Shown here one piece after another: positions 8,815 to 17,176 of a stretch of DNA of 57,465 nucleotides; positions within the stretch are counted from its first letter, which is position 1, and the number at the start of each line of letters is the position of its first letter. Source of the DNA: an uncultured Ruminococcus sp. (lineage in GTDB: Bacteria; Bacillota; Clostridia; Oscillospirales; Ruminococcaceae). Where the stretch lies: positions 1 through 57,465 of the forward strand of contig CADAEJ010000008.1 of assembly GCA_902786965.1 (NCBI GenBank). Reading direction: 5' to 3'. Below the pieces are notes generated by a model. The model saw only the letters and a program-made list of their open reading frames with translations. It had not been told where the DNA came from and did no database searches. The position numbers and the translations under genes were made by a program.

Positions 8815-8830
8815 GTAACGTTGCGGTAAG
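8815..8830 (+). promoter_or_regulatory. Candidate response-regulator binding site (direct repeat)
   Basis: GTAACG at 8815 and GTAAG at 8826 are direct repeats 11 bp apart, one helical turn, as expected for tandem OmpR-family half-sites. They lie in the 73-bp gap between the kinase and the ABC ATPase. The downstream -10 is not clear. Confidence 0.35.
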
Positions 8831-8874
8831 ATTGGCGTGTTATCATCATATCAAAAGCAAGACGGAGGTGTGAT

Positions 8875-9567
8875 ATGGATAGGGAGATCATGATAAGCGC
8901 CAATGGCATAACAAAGACCTTTGGTACGGGCGAGGGCAAGGTAACGGCAGTCGATGATGTCAGCATCGAGATATACAAGGGCGAATTTGTTGCGGTGACG
9001 GGTGAATCGGGCAGCGGCAAATCAACGCTTCTCAACCTGCTGGGCGGTCTTGACAAGCCGTGCAAGGGCAGCATTACTGTCGGGGGCAGAGAGATAACAA
9101 AGCTCAAGGACTCAAAGCTTGCACAGTACAGGCGCAGGTACTCGGGATTTGTGTTTCAGTTTTACAATCTGATAAGTGTGCTGAATGTTGAGGAGAATCT
9201 TTCGCTGCCGCTTGACCTTGACGGCAGGAACACGGACAAGGCAAGGCTGGACGAGCTGCTGGAGATACTCAAACTGAGCGACAAAAGATACTGCTATGCC
9301 TCGCAGCTTTCGGGCGGTCAGCAGCAGCGCGTGGCTATCGGGAGGGCCGTTATCGCGCAGCCGCCGTGTATTTTTGCAGACGAGCCTACGGGCAACCTTG
9401 ACAGCGCAAATTCAAGGGAGATAGTTTCGCTGTTCAAGCGGCTCATCGAAAAGTACGGCACGACTATCGTGCTTGTTACGCACGATGCAAATGTCGCTGC
9501 CGAGGCAGACAGGGTGATAAGGATGTCTGACGGCAGGATAATCGACGAGAAGGTGATAAGGCTATGA
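8875..9567 (+). CDS. ABC transporter ATP-binding protein (MacB/BceA type)
   Basis: A 230-residue ATPase with Walker A GESGSGKST, Q-loop VFQFYNLI, signature LSGGQQQRVAIGRA, Walker [14 protein letters not shown] and switch His in LVTHD. The LSGGQQQR plus DEPTGNLD combination is typical of the LolD/MacB/BceA group that works with FtsX-like permeases. It follows GGAGGTG and its stop overlaps the permease ATG by four bases, so the two are translationally coupled. With the upstream two-component system it probably forms a peptide-detoxification or export module. Confidence 0.92.
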   Translation: MDREIMISANGITKTFGTGEGKVTAVDDVSIEIYKGEFVAVTGESGSGKSTLLNLLGGLDKPCKGSITVGGREITKLKDSKLAQYRRRYSGFVFQFYNLISVLNVEENLSLPLDLDGRNTDKARLDELLEILKLSDKRYCYASQLSGGQQQRVAIGRAVIAQPPCIFADEPTGNLDSANSREIVSLFKRLIEKYGTTIVLVTHDANVAAEADRVIRMSDGRIIDEKVIRL

Positions 9568-12500
9568 CAAGGCTTTTTCTTATCACTGTGCGGTGGATGA
9601 AAAAAGACCGCAAAAGAACGCTGCTGTCGTTTATCTCGGTGCTGCTGGCGGTCTATATGATGGCGGTGCTGGGCATTTATTTCAGCTCGGCTGTCAGTAT
9701 GCTGCGCTCAAAGGAAAGGTACGAAAACGGCGGGTATCACGTCAGGTTCCACTGCGATAACACTCAACAGGCGGAAAAGATAGCAGGCAATGCTGCTGTG
9801 CAGAGCAGTACATACGAGTTCCCCGCCGCTTACAAATTTCTAAATGACTATCTCAGCAGCTACGCTGAACTGTCAGACGGCGCTGAATGTTATTTGCCTG
9901 CGTTTTCGATCAACGGCAAGGCGCTTTCAAACATAGCTGAACTGTCACCATATTTTATAGCTCCGCAAGCGGACAAAGGATCAGGGAACGATGCCGGGCA
10001 GATGCTTGGCAATACCGACACGGATCTGCAAAGCGGAAGATACCCTCAAAAAGAGGGTGAGATCGTTATCAGCGAATGGCTCGCGCAGCAATACGGTCTG
10101 TCAGTCGGAAGCGAAGTTGTGCTGGAGTTCAGCATACGCAAGGGCGATATGGTCTATGCAGAGTACACCGTTGAAAAAGGTACTGATGAAAACGGGATAT
10201 ACTGCGAAAAGAAAAAGTATCTGACTGCCGATGATAAAGGCGCCCCTGCCGCTGTGCCCGACAAGGACGGCAGATTCCTCGGTGTGCTTAACAGGAAGCT
10301 GGAGGGCTTTCGTTCAAAAGAGATCAGCGCAGACACTCTTTCCTATACCGATCTATATATGGCGTTCTATCAGCTTTTCAGAGCGAGCGCAGATGAACCT
10401 CTTCTCAAATATGCAAAGGATAATAATACTTTCGGTGAGTACGGGTTCAGAGAAAACAACGAAGAAAGATATATCGAGGGAAAGATCGAGGGCAAGGGCG
10501 AGGTCATAAAATCGGTCGAATACCGTGCAAAGATAGTAGGGCTTTCGAGTCTGTATCAGGCGTACTTTTCGGTAAATGACAAGGCAGCAAAGGAGTTCTT
10601 TGAGCCAGAGAACGGTTTTATCTATGTGCGCATCAAGGAGGGATATGACGTTGATGACGAGACAGAGCAGCTAAAGAAAACTGTCGGTTTGCCCGATGAG
10701 TACCAAGATGAAAGCGGCGCTGCAAACCCTACTGCCGAGCTGCACGATATGCTGCTTTTCTACGAGGGCAGGAGCCTTTACGACCCCAATTCGTCTGACC
10801 CGATAATAATACTCGGCGTATTTGCGGTGATACTTGCGGTGTTTGTTTTCTTTGCAAGGCTTATAATCAACAACGCCTTTGAGCTGTCATCGGCATACAG
10901 GCTTTCGCAGTACAGCTCGCTAAAAACCGTGGGCGTTTCAAACGCGCAGATGTTTGTTATGGTGATGGGTGAATGTCTGCTTTATCTGACCGCTGCGCTG
11001 CCGATAGCTTTGCTGCTTGCGTTTGCAACGGGCAGAGTGATAATCTCAAAGATAACGGAGCTGAAAATATTTGATGCGCTGTACGGAAGCGGTGTGACGG
11101 ACAGGTTCTTCAAGCTTGAAATATCTGCGCCGATAATGATACTTATCGTTACCATTACGGTGTTCTCGGTGCTGCTGTCGGCTTACGCTGCGGCGATACG
11201 AATGAAAAAGATGCCTGCGGTACAGGCTCGTGCGGCGGACGGTACAAAGCCGCCAAGGGCTGTAAAACGCAAGTGGCTGTCAAAAAGGCTGTTCGGGTTC
11301 AGCGCGGGGTATGCGATAAGAAGCGCGTTCAGAAAGAAAATGCGGTTTTTTATCACGCTGCTTGCGGCTGTTGTCAGCGCGACGATGGTGATAACTATCG
11401 CGGCATTGATGTTTGCTGTGGAAAAATCGGGCAAGAAAATGTACGATGCTGATGCTATCGACTTTTCGGTAGAGATACAAAGCGATTTCACGGTCGGCTC
11501 AAACATATCGGACGATTACAAAAAGCTGTACGATTCGGGGCTTTTCAGAATTATAAATACTAACACGAGGTTTATCGACTGCTTTGACAAGCAGGGCAGC
11601 TGGGACAAAAGCTTTATCAGCGATAAGCTTAACAGAAGATATTTGGGTATAAGATTCGCAAGCATCACACAAGAGAAATTTAAAATGCTCAAGAGCGATA
11701 TCAGCTATGACGAGCTTGTGCAAAAGGGCGGAGTGCTGCTGTGCAGCAAGACATACAAGCTCGATGATAACTCTGAAAAATGGGTAGAGGACAGCGATGC
11801 GTTAAAGACAGTTCCGGACAAAATAACGATACAGCTTATCAGCGGCAAAAAGGAAAGCGGCGACCTGGAGACGGAGAATTTTTCGTTTGATGTCAGCGGT
11901 ACATACACGCTAAAGCCCAATGTAAATGAATACGGCTCCGACCACGATATTATTGCGGTAGTTCCTATGGAGAATTACTATAAGCTTTTTGAGCGTCTGG
12001 AGTTTACAGATGATGAGTCAATAATGACAAAATACACAAACCTTAATATTGCCTATCCGATGAGAAGGCTGTCGGTCGGGCTTGTTGCCAAGGACGGCAA
12101 GGTGAACGAGGCGGAGGAGTTTATCAAGGACACGTTCAAGGAAAGAGCATTTATCACAAACTACGTTTCGCAAAAGCAGACGCTTGAAAGGTCGGCAAAG
12201 GCTCTGCGTATAGCAGGTATGTCGCTTGCGGCGATAGTTTTTGCGGTGGCAATGATGAATATTGCTTCGACCTGCGCAGCAGAAATGGTCAACAGGCGGC
12301 GCGAGCTTTCAATGCTGCGTGCAGGCGGAATGTCGCTGCGGCAGATATTCAAGACGGTGCGGATAGAGGTGCTGCTGTGCTCGGGTGTTTCGACGGCGAT
12401 AAGCAGTCTGTTCGGCACGCTGGCTGCGTCGGTGATATTCAAGCTGATCGATGAAAATGCAAAGCCTGCGGCTCTGCCGTTTTCGGCAATAGCGGCGGTG

Positions 12501-12599
12501 TTCGTGCTGATGTACGCGGTCATGCTTTGCGCATATCTGCTGCCGCTGAAAAATATGTCAAGGACTTCTATTGCACAGGACATACGAATGAAAGAATAA
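9564..12599 (+). CDS. FtsX-family ABC transporter permease, large
   Basis: A 1011-residue permease. TM1 is near residues 18-40, a large extracytoplasmic domain covers about 45-410, and three TM segments follow (about 412-435, 468-490, 520-545). A basic cytoplasmic linker leads to TM5 (about 590-620), a second extracytoplasmic domain and three C-terminal TM segments, ending in ARTSIAQDI-like sequence (SRTSIAQDIRMKE). The two-lobed layout resembles Vex/LolE-type permeases rather than the about 650-residue BceB. It works with the ATPase upstream. A bidirectional terminator separates it from the opposing ATPase gene. Confidence 0.9.
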   Translation: MTRLFLITVRWMKKDRKRTLLSFISVLLAVYMMAVLGIYFSSAVSMLRSKERYENGGYHVRFHCDNTQQAEKIAGNAAVQSSTYEFPAAYKFLNDYLSSYAELSDGAECYLPAFSINGKALSNIAELSPYFIAPQADKGSGNDAGQMLGNTDTDLQSGRYPQKEGEIVISEWLAQQYGLSVGSEVVLEFSIRKGDMVYAEYTVEKGTDENGIYCEKKKYLTADDKGAPAAVPDKDGRFLGVLNRKLEGFRSKEISADTLSYTDLYMAFYQLFRASADEPLLKYAKDNNTFGEYGFRENNEERYIEGKIEGKGEVIKSVEYRAKIVGLSSLYQAYFSVNDKAAKEFFEPENGFIYVRIKEGYDVDDETEQLKKTVGLPDEYQDESGAANPTAELHDMLLFYEGRSLYDPNSSDPIIILGVFAVILAVFVFFARLIINNAFELSSAYRLSQYSSLKTVGVSNAQMFVMVMGECLLYLTAALPIALLLAFATGRVIISKITELKIFDALYGSGVTDRFFKLEISAPIMILIVTITVFSVLLSAYAAAIRMKKMPAVQARAADGTKPPRAVKRKWLSKRLFGFSAGYAIRSAFRKKMRFFITLLAAVVSATMVITIAALMFAVEKSGKKMYDADAIDFSVEIQSDFTVGSNISDDYKKLYDSGLFRIINTNTRFIDCFDKQGSWDKSFISDKLNRRYLGIRFASITQEKFKMLKSDISYDELVQKGGVLLCSKTYKLDDNSEKWVEDSDALKTVPDKITIQLISGKKESGDLETENFSFDVSGTYTLKPNVNEYGSDHDIIAVVPMENYYKLFERLEFTDDESIMTKYTNLNIAYPMRRLSVGLVAKDGKVNEAEEFIKDTFKERAFITNYVSQKQTLERSAKALRIAGMSLAAIVFAVAMMNIASTCAAEMVNRRRELSMLRAGGMSLRQIFKTVRIEVLLCSGVSTAISSLFGTLAASVIFKLIDENAKPAALPFSAIAAVFVLMYAVMLCAYLLPLKNMSRTSIAQDIRMKE

Positions 12600-12625
12600 C
12601 TATCAGAACAAAAGACATTATACGC

Positions 12626-12664
12626 AAAAAGCGATGCTTACCGTGATGGCAGGCATCGCTTTTG
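12626..12664. terminator. Bidirectional terminator between convergent ABC genes
   Basis: AAAAAGCGATGC and GCATCGCTTTT form a strong stem. The A tract on one side and T tract on the other let it serve both the plus-strand permease and the minus-strand ATPase. Confidence 0.85.
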
Positions 12665-13321
12665 TTATGCGCGTTTTACTTTTCCGTCGCTTATCTCGAT
12701 AGTGCGTGTGCACTGCGCGGCTATCTCGCTGTCGTGGGTGACGATGATGACGGTCTTGTTCTGCTCTTTATTGAGCTTTTTGAGCAGGTTCATTACCTCC
12801 TCGCCCGAGGCTTTATCGAGGTTGCCTGTCGGCTCGTCGCAGAGGATAACATCGGGGTCGTTTATCAGCGCACGGGCTATCGCTGCCCTTTGCTGCTGAC
12901 CGCCCGACATCTCAGACGGGTAATGCTTTACTCTATCGTTTATATCGAGTGCGGAATAGAGGTCGCTCTCGGCTGTTTCTTTTTTCTTGGCGAGCTTTGC
13001 GGGGAACATAACATTCTCCTCGGCGGTCAATTCGGGGATAAGGTCGAAAAACTGGAACACAAAGCCGATGTTCTTCAAGCGAAACTCGGAGAGCTTGGTA
13101 TCGTTCATCGTGCTCAAGTCTTTATCATCATAAAAAACCGTGCCATCGGTGGCTTTGTCAAGTCCGCCGAGCAGGTTGAGAAGCGTGCTTTTTCCGCTGC
13201 CCGACTTGCCGATTATGGCGACCATTTCGCCGTCCTTTATCGTTATATCAACGCCGTCAAGCGCTGTGACCTTGCCCTCGCCCTTGCCGTAGGTCTTGGT
13301 GAGATTCTGCGTTTTTATCAT
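12665..13321 (-). CDS. ABC transporter ATP-binding protein (MacB type), sigma-permease locus
   Basis: A 218-residue ATPase with Walker [11 protein letters not shown]-loop VFQFFDLI, signature [14 protein letters not shown], Walker [14 protein letters not shown] and switch His in IVTHD. Its ATG overlaps, as ATGA, the stop codon of the out-of-frame permease tail that ends at 13318. This shows that the sigma-permease gene upstream originally ran right up to this gene. It should energise that permease. Confidence 0.92.
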   Translation of the reverse strand: MIKTQNLTKTYGKGEGKVTALDGVDITIKDGEMVAIIGKSGSGKSTLLNLLGGLDKATDGTVFYDDKDLSTMNDTKLSEFRLKNIGFVFQFFDLIPELTAEENVMFPAKLAKKKETAESDLYSALDINDRVKHYPSEMSGGQQQRAAIARALINDPDVILCDEPTGNLDKASGEEVMNLLKKLNKEQNKTVIIVTHDSEIAAQCTRTIEISDGKVKRA

Positions 13322-13470
13322 CTGCGTTTCCTCCCTTTGCTGATAGATGATGCTATGTCATCATTGAAGCGTCTCATATTAAGAAATGTAAGTGTCACTG
13401 TTATGACTGCAACTACGGTAAAAACCACAAGCAACGGCTTTGTGATGTTGACAGGGTGTGCTGTTTTTGA
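13318..13470 (-). pseudogene. Out-of-frame C-terminal tail of the sigma-permease gene
   Basis: In the -1 frame relative to the main reading frame, this stretch encodes a last transmembrane helix (ITKPLLVVFTVVAVITVT) and a basic tail ending in KGRKRR. That is the expected end of an FtsX permease. The TGA overlaps the ATPase start as ATGA. The shift maps to the five-A run on the minus strand (13464-13468): a one-base indel there would reunite the frames. It could be mutation, sequencing error or, less likely, programmed frameshifting. Confidence 0.8.
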
Positions 13471-16400
13471 TTAATATCCTCCGTGAATTCGATCACGCCT
13501 GCTTCGTTCGGAGCTGCAATCGAAACTACTTTATCATACATCGTATGAAGATGCTTTTGCAAGGCAATTACGGCGGTGCTTGCTAATAATGTTGAAAAAA
13601 GAGGTATACGAAGATTGCTTATGAATAGTTGTCTGCGGATCCTTGAACGAGATGTGCCAACGGCACGCATTATGGATATCTCATATTCTTTCAGCATTAT
13701 CTTCAACCCTATTCCATTAAAGTATGCTGCAAATCCGAGGATAGCCATAAATACTATAAGCAGAATAACACTTCCAAGGCTCGATGCTTTTTCGAGGAAA
13801 CGCTTGTGTTTCAGTTCGGAGAGTGACATTTTATCCATATTTGCTGACGGTGGGATAAGTCCTCCGTCAATATGGCAGTCGCTGAACATTTCTGTATATT
13901 TTGCACCAGGTAAGCCAATTGTCTGTGCGCCTTGCTGAGTTGTCATAAGGTAATAGTCTCTGTTTCCCGACAGCACATGGGAGAGCAGTCTGTTTGTTGT
14001 GTCGCCGCTTACTTTGACGACTGCTCCGATTTTTATCTTTGCTGATGATACAGACTTGATACCGTAGCTTTCATTGAACTCTGCTGCCGCAATATTCAGT
14101 TCTTCCTGCACTTTGAATCTGTCAGTGTCAAAGGATACAAGAGCTATCACTTCTTTTCCGCTGTTCAATGCATCAATGTCGATCTTTCCCGATATAACAG
14201 AGCTTTCGAGCGATTTTAATACCTGTTCATTGACAAGCTTTGTGGTTACAGAATAAAGATGCTTAGATCCGATATTTCCGTTTTTGAAGAAATCCCTGCA
14301 TTCTTTATTTGATATCTTTGATATGTCTTTGAGTGATTCATCAACTATTATACTTGATCCGAGGTTTCCGTTTTCTTTATCACTATATAGAAATGTTCCG
14401 GTTATTTCGCCTGCTGCTGTGACATTTCCAAGTTTGTTTACGGTATCGTCATCAAGTCCTGATGAGTAATCAGGCTGCATAAGCGGTATCCCGTTTGATT
14501 CATCTCCAATTATAATGGGATTTGGCTTTTGACAGCAATAATACTCCTCTATACCGTCCTGCTCCATATTAAGTTCGCCTGCAATATCATACGAAGCAGG
14601 CGGCTCATATGTAAGATAATTCATAAATGCTTTCCCATCACTTGAATAATAGATGTACCCAAGCATAGAGCCCAAAATTATGAGAGTAAGTGAAATTGTC
14701 TGGATAAATGTTATTATCTTGCAGCTGAGAGATGTGTTTATCATTGAGCGAGCTGTCTTTTTTTGCAGACCAAAGATACGTCGATGTTCTCTAATTGCCG
14801 AAAGAACAATGCATACAAGATAGGACACCGCCATAACAGCAGCCGAGAATAACGCCGCAATGACAAACGGATCATATGTGCTATTTGTTATTAGTCTGTC
14901 GCTTGTGAATGCGGAATAGTCCGCATATTCCAGAGCATTTACCTGAAACTTATGCAGAATCGTATAGAACAATATGCCTGCACCAAACCCAACGATAGTC
15001 TGAATAACGATAAACAAAAGACATTCTGTAGTGTATAGCACATAAGTTTTTCTTTTGGAAACACCTATCCTGCGGAGGATCTCAAATGTATTTCTGCGTT
15101 GTGCAAAAATGATCCGCAAAATGCTGAACACTGAAAGCACAGCGATCACAGCAGCGATAGACAACAGTATCATCAGCCAGCGAGTGTCTTCACTCGTACC
15201 CTTGCTTTCTGTTATTTTTGCAGCATTGGGATCATTATTGTTCAACTGAAATGACCACATTGAATTCTCTGCCCCGAATTCTTCTGAGACAAGTTCTGTA
15301 AAATCATTTATCGGCATCCCAAAGACAGTTGTATTTTCGTCTTCGCCTTTGACAACACCGCTGAACATTGTGATTGTGTAAAGAGTCTTAGGTGCATTTG
15401 CCGGTTTGCCAATGTAAATCAGTGGAATCGGAGTAGGCGATACAACTCCGTTTTGCAAAGCGTCGTTGTTGATCTGTGATGCGATACGGTTATCATATTC
15501 CTCATTGATTATTCCTTTGAGAGTATACTCCTTTCCGCCAATACGGATAGTATCTCCAACAGTTCCGTTATATCCCGCTTGCTTGAGCACTCCGATAGAT
15601 ACAGCTGCTTCATTTTCCTTTTCCGGAAGATGTCCGCTTTTGAACGGTATATGTGCAAGTTCTATACTGTTCTCAGCATAGCCGTAAGCAAAGTTGTTTC
15701 CGTATATATCAATATCTCCGAGAACATTTATGACTTCTGTTTTTTCGGGTTGCTTTCGCTCTGTCAGGTCATTTAGAAAGCTATCATCTGCATTTATAAG
15801 CATAACATCATACTGCCCATAAATGTCATAAATAGCGTGACGCTGCCTGTTTGCTTCTCCTCTTACCTGTAAAAACGCACAGCACACAACAGCACACAGC
15901 AGCACACCCGAAAAAAGCAGTGCGGCGAGGCTCTTTTTGTGTTTGCTCCAATATTTGAAGGTAAAGCGGGTAAGCTCTTTTGCGGTGCCGCCGCTTAACT
16001 TGCTCAAGGTCACGGGGACTGCGGCTGCTGCACCAAGTGCTGCTGCCGTTGCTGCTGCGCCCGATAAAAGCCCTGCATTTTCGAGGTTTGCAAGCACAGC
16101 GCTCAATGGCACGGCGGAGAAAAGCGAGCCTTTGCCGATGAGCTTTTCGATCTTGCTGCGCAGCTTTTTACGGGCTGTATGGAGCTTCTGGGCGGCATTG
16201 TTCTTATTCGTGCCGATGACCTTGGCGACCTCGGCGAGCGAGAGATCATCGTAGTAGTAAAGGATTATCACCGCGCGCATATCGGGCGGCAGGGAGTCGA
16301 TAACGGCCTGAAGCTGCTGCTTGGTCTGGGTGTTGACGGCATAGTCATCGGGGAGGAATACAGGCTCGGAGAGCGCGGCAAGCTCGGCTGCGCCGTCGAT

Positions 16401-16688
16401 ACATCTGCGGTCTGTGGCGGTCTTTTTATTATAGTCTGCGCACTTGTGGTAGGCGATACAGTAAAGCCAGCCGACAAAGGACTCGTTTGAATGCAGCTCG
16501 CTAATATGCTCCATTGCCGAGCAAAAGGTCTCGGCGGTGATATCCTCGGCTGCATCGGGTGCGCTGACATTTTGCTTTACAAAGTAATAGAGCTTTTGGT
16601 AAAACTCCTTATACAGCTTTTCAAACGCCGTTTTGCTGCCCTGCTTTGCCTTTTCCGCAAGCTCGGTCACATCATTGTTGTTCATCAT
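13413..16688 (-). CDS. ECF RNA polymerase sigma factor fused to FtsX-type ABC permease
   Basis: One uninterrupted frame of 1091 codons. Residues about 21-92 are sigma region 2 (AFEKLYKEFYQKLYYFV, then VGWLYCIAYHKCADY). Residues about 130-183 are region 4 (SLPPDMRAVIILYYYDDLS, AEVAKVIGTNKNNAAQKL). An Ala-rich hydrophobic segment (205-228) follows, then at about 237 the typical FtsX permease start (LTRFTFKYWSKHKKS) with TM1, a large extracytoplasmic domain, TM pairs and a second extracytoplasmic domain. The permease start matches that of the 32.7-35.6 kb permease. Start 16688 follows GAGGAG by seven bases. The last 17 or so residues are non-native because of the frameshift at 13464-13468. Inference: a transporter that carries its own transcription factor. 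Confidence 0.85.
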   Translation of the reverse strand: MMNNNDVTELAEKAKQGSKTAFEKLYKEFYQKLYYFVKQNVSAPDAAEDITAETFCSAMEHISELHSNESFVGWLYCIAYHKCADYNKKTATDRRCIDGAAELAALSEPVFLPDDYAVNTQTKQQLQAVIDSLPPDMRAVIILYYYDDLSLAEVAKVIGTNKNNAAQKLHTARKKLRSKIEKLIGKGSLFSAVPLSAVLANLENAGLLSGAAATAAALGAAAAVPVTLSKLSGGTAKELTRFTFKYWSKHKKSLAALLFSGVLLCAVVCCAFLQVRGEANRQRHAIYDIYGQYDVMLINADDSFLNDLTERKQPEKTEVINVLGDIDIYGNNFAYGYAENSIELAHIPFKSGHLPEKENEAAVSIGVLKQAGYNGTVGDTIRIGGKEYTLKGIINEEYDNRIASQINNDALQNGVVSPTPIPLIYIGKPANAPKTLYTITMFSGVVKGEDENTTVFGMPINDFTELVSEEFGAENSMWSFQLNNNDPNAAKITESKGTSEDTRWLMILLSIAAVIAVLSVFSILRIIFAQRRNTFEILRRIGVSKRKTYVLYTTECLLFIVIQTIVGFGAGILFYTILHKFQVNALEYADYSAFTSDRLITNSTYDPFVIAALFSAAVMAVSYLVCIVLSAIREHRRIFGLQKKTARSMINTSLSCKIITFIQTISLTLIILGSMLGYIYYSSDGKAFMNYLTYEPPASYDIAGELNMEQDGIEEYYCCQKPNPIIIGDESNGIPLMQPDYSSGLDDDTVNKLGNVTAAGEITGTFLYSDKENGNLGSSIIVDESLKDISKISNKECRDFFKNGNIGSKHLYSVTTKLVNEQVLKSLESSVISGKIDIDALNSGKEVIALVSFDTDRFKVQEELNIAAAEFNESYGIKSVSSAKIKIGAVVKVSGDTTNRLLSHVLSGNRDYYLMTTQQGAQTIGLPGAKYTEMFSDCHIDGGLIPPSANMDKMSLSELKHKRFLEKASSLGSVILLIVFMAILGFAAYFNGIGLKIMLKEYEISIMRAVGTSRSRIRRQLFISNLRIPLFSTLLASTAVIALQKHLHTMYDKVVSIAAPNEAGVIEFTEDINQKQHTLSTSQSRCLWFLP

Positions 16689-16812
16689 TTTGTGTCTCCT
16701 CGTTTTTTGAAAATACCCTTTCGTAGATGCGCGCCTCACGTTCAGCGTCACCCGAATCGGTGTCAAGCTGTGTCAGAAGCCAGACTATGAAGCTGTCCAG
16801 ATCCATTTGCAT
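16672..16812 (-). CDS. Small protein overlapping the sigma start (46 aa)
   Basis: ATG 16812 follows AAAGGGG by six bases; the product begins MQMDLDSFIVWLLTQL and has an acidic, polar C-terminus. It overlaps the sigma-permease start by 17 bases, so translation of the two is likely coupled. Small ORFs occupy the same position before the sigma genes at 27.6 kb and 37.3 kb (both with NELIK near the N-terminus). This one is the most divergent of the three. Function unknown; an anti-sigma or chaperone-like partner is possible, with no motif to support a choice. Confidence 0.55.
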   Translation of the reverse strand: MQMDLDSFIVWLLTQLDTDSGDAEREARIYERVFSKNEETQNDEQQ

Positions 16813-16965
16813 AGCATACCCCTTTCATCAGAACTATCTGAATACATAGACTGAAAACGGGCGCTATGATTAGTGGTTTGCGGGCATTTTCTGCGTAATG
16901 CACAAACGGGTATCGCCCCTTTTGTGCAGGATAGACATTGTGTTTTCTCGATTGTCGGTATAGCA

Positions 16966-16994
16966 AGTATAGCACATTCATAGCGCAGCTGCAA
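16966..16994 (-). promoter_or_regulatory. Housekeeping promoter of the small ORF / sigma-permease / ATPase operon
   Basis: On the minus strand TTGCAG (16994-16989), a 17-bp spacer and TATACT (16971-16966). It implies a leader of about 145 bases before the small ORF; I see no clear regulatory fold in it. The 363-base gap 16813-17176 is otherwise accounted for by this promoter and the divergent one at 17056. Confidence 0.7.
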
Positions 16995-17055
16995 CGGCAG
17001 ACGGAAACTGTCGTAGTGAAAAAACGTTATTTGTTTTGCTCCCTGCGAATATCTG

Positions 17056-17084
17056 TTGACAAATGTGAAGTAATATGATACAAT
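17056..17084 (+). promoter_or_regulatory. Promoter of the secreted protease gene
   Basis: TTGACA (17056-17061), a 17-bp spacer and TACAAT (17079-17084). The leader is about 85 bases and ends in AAAAGGAG before the ATG at 17177. Confidence 0.85.
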
Positions 17085-17176
17085 TATATGAACGGAAATT
17101 TAACATTTTTGTGCAACGAGCCTCACGGTGATAAGAAAACCACGGCGGCAAACAATATATAAAAGGAGTTGGAACT

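Noticed and set aside
16763-16981. 72-codon minus-strand ORF in the leader of the sigma-permease operon
   Set aside because: It begins next to the -10 element, has no ribosome site, shows no family resemblance, and overlaps the better-supported small ORF.
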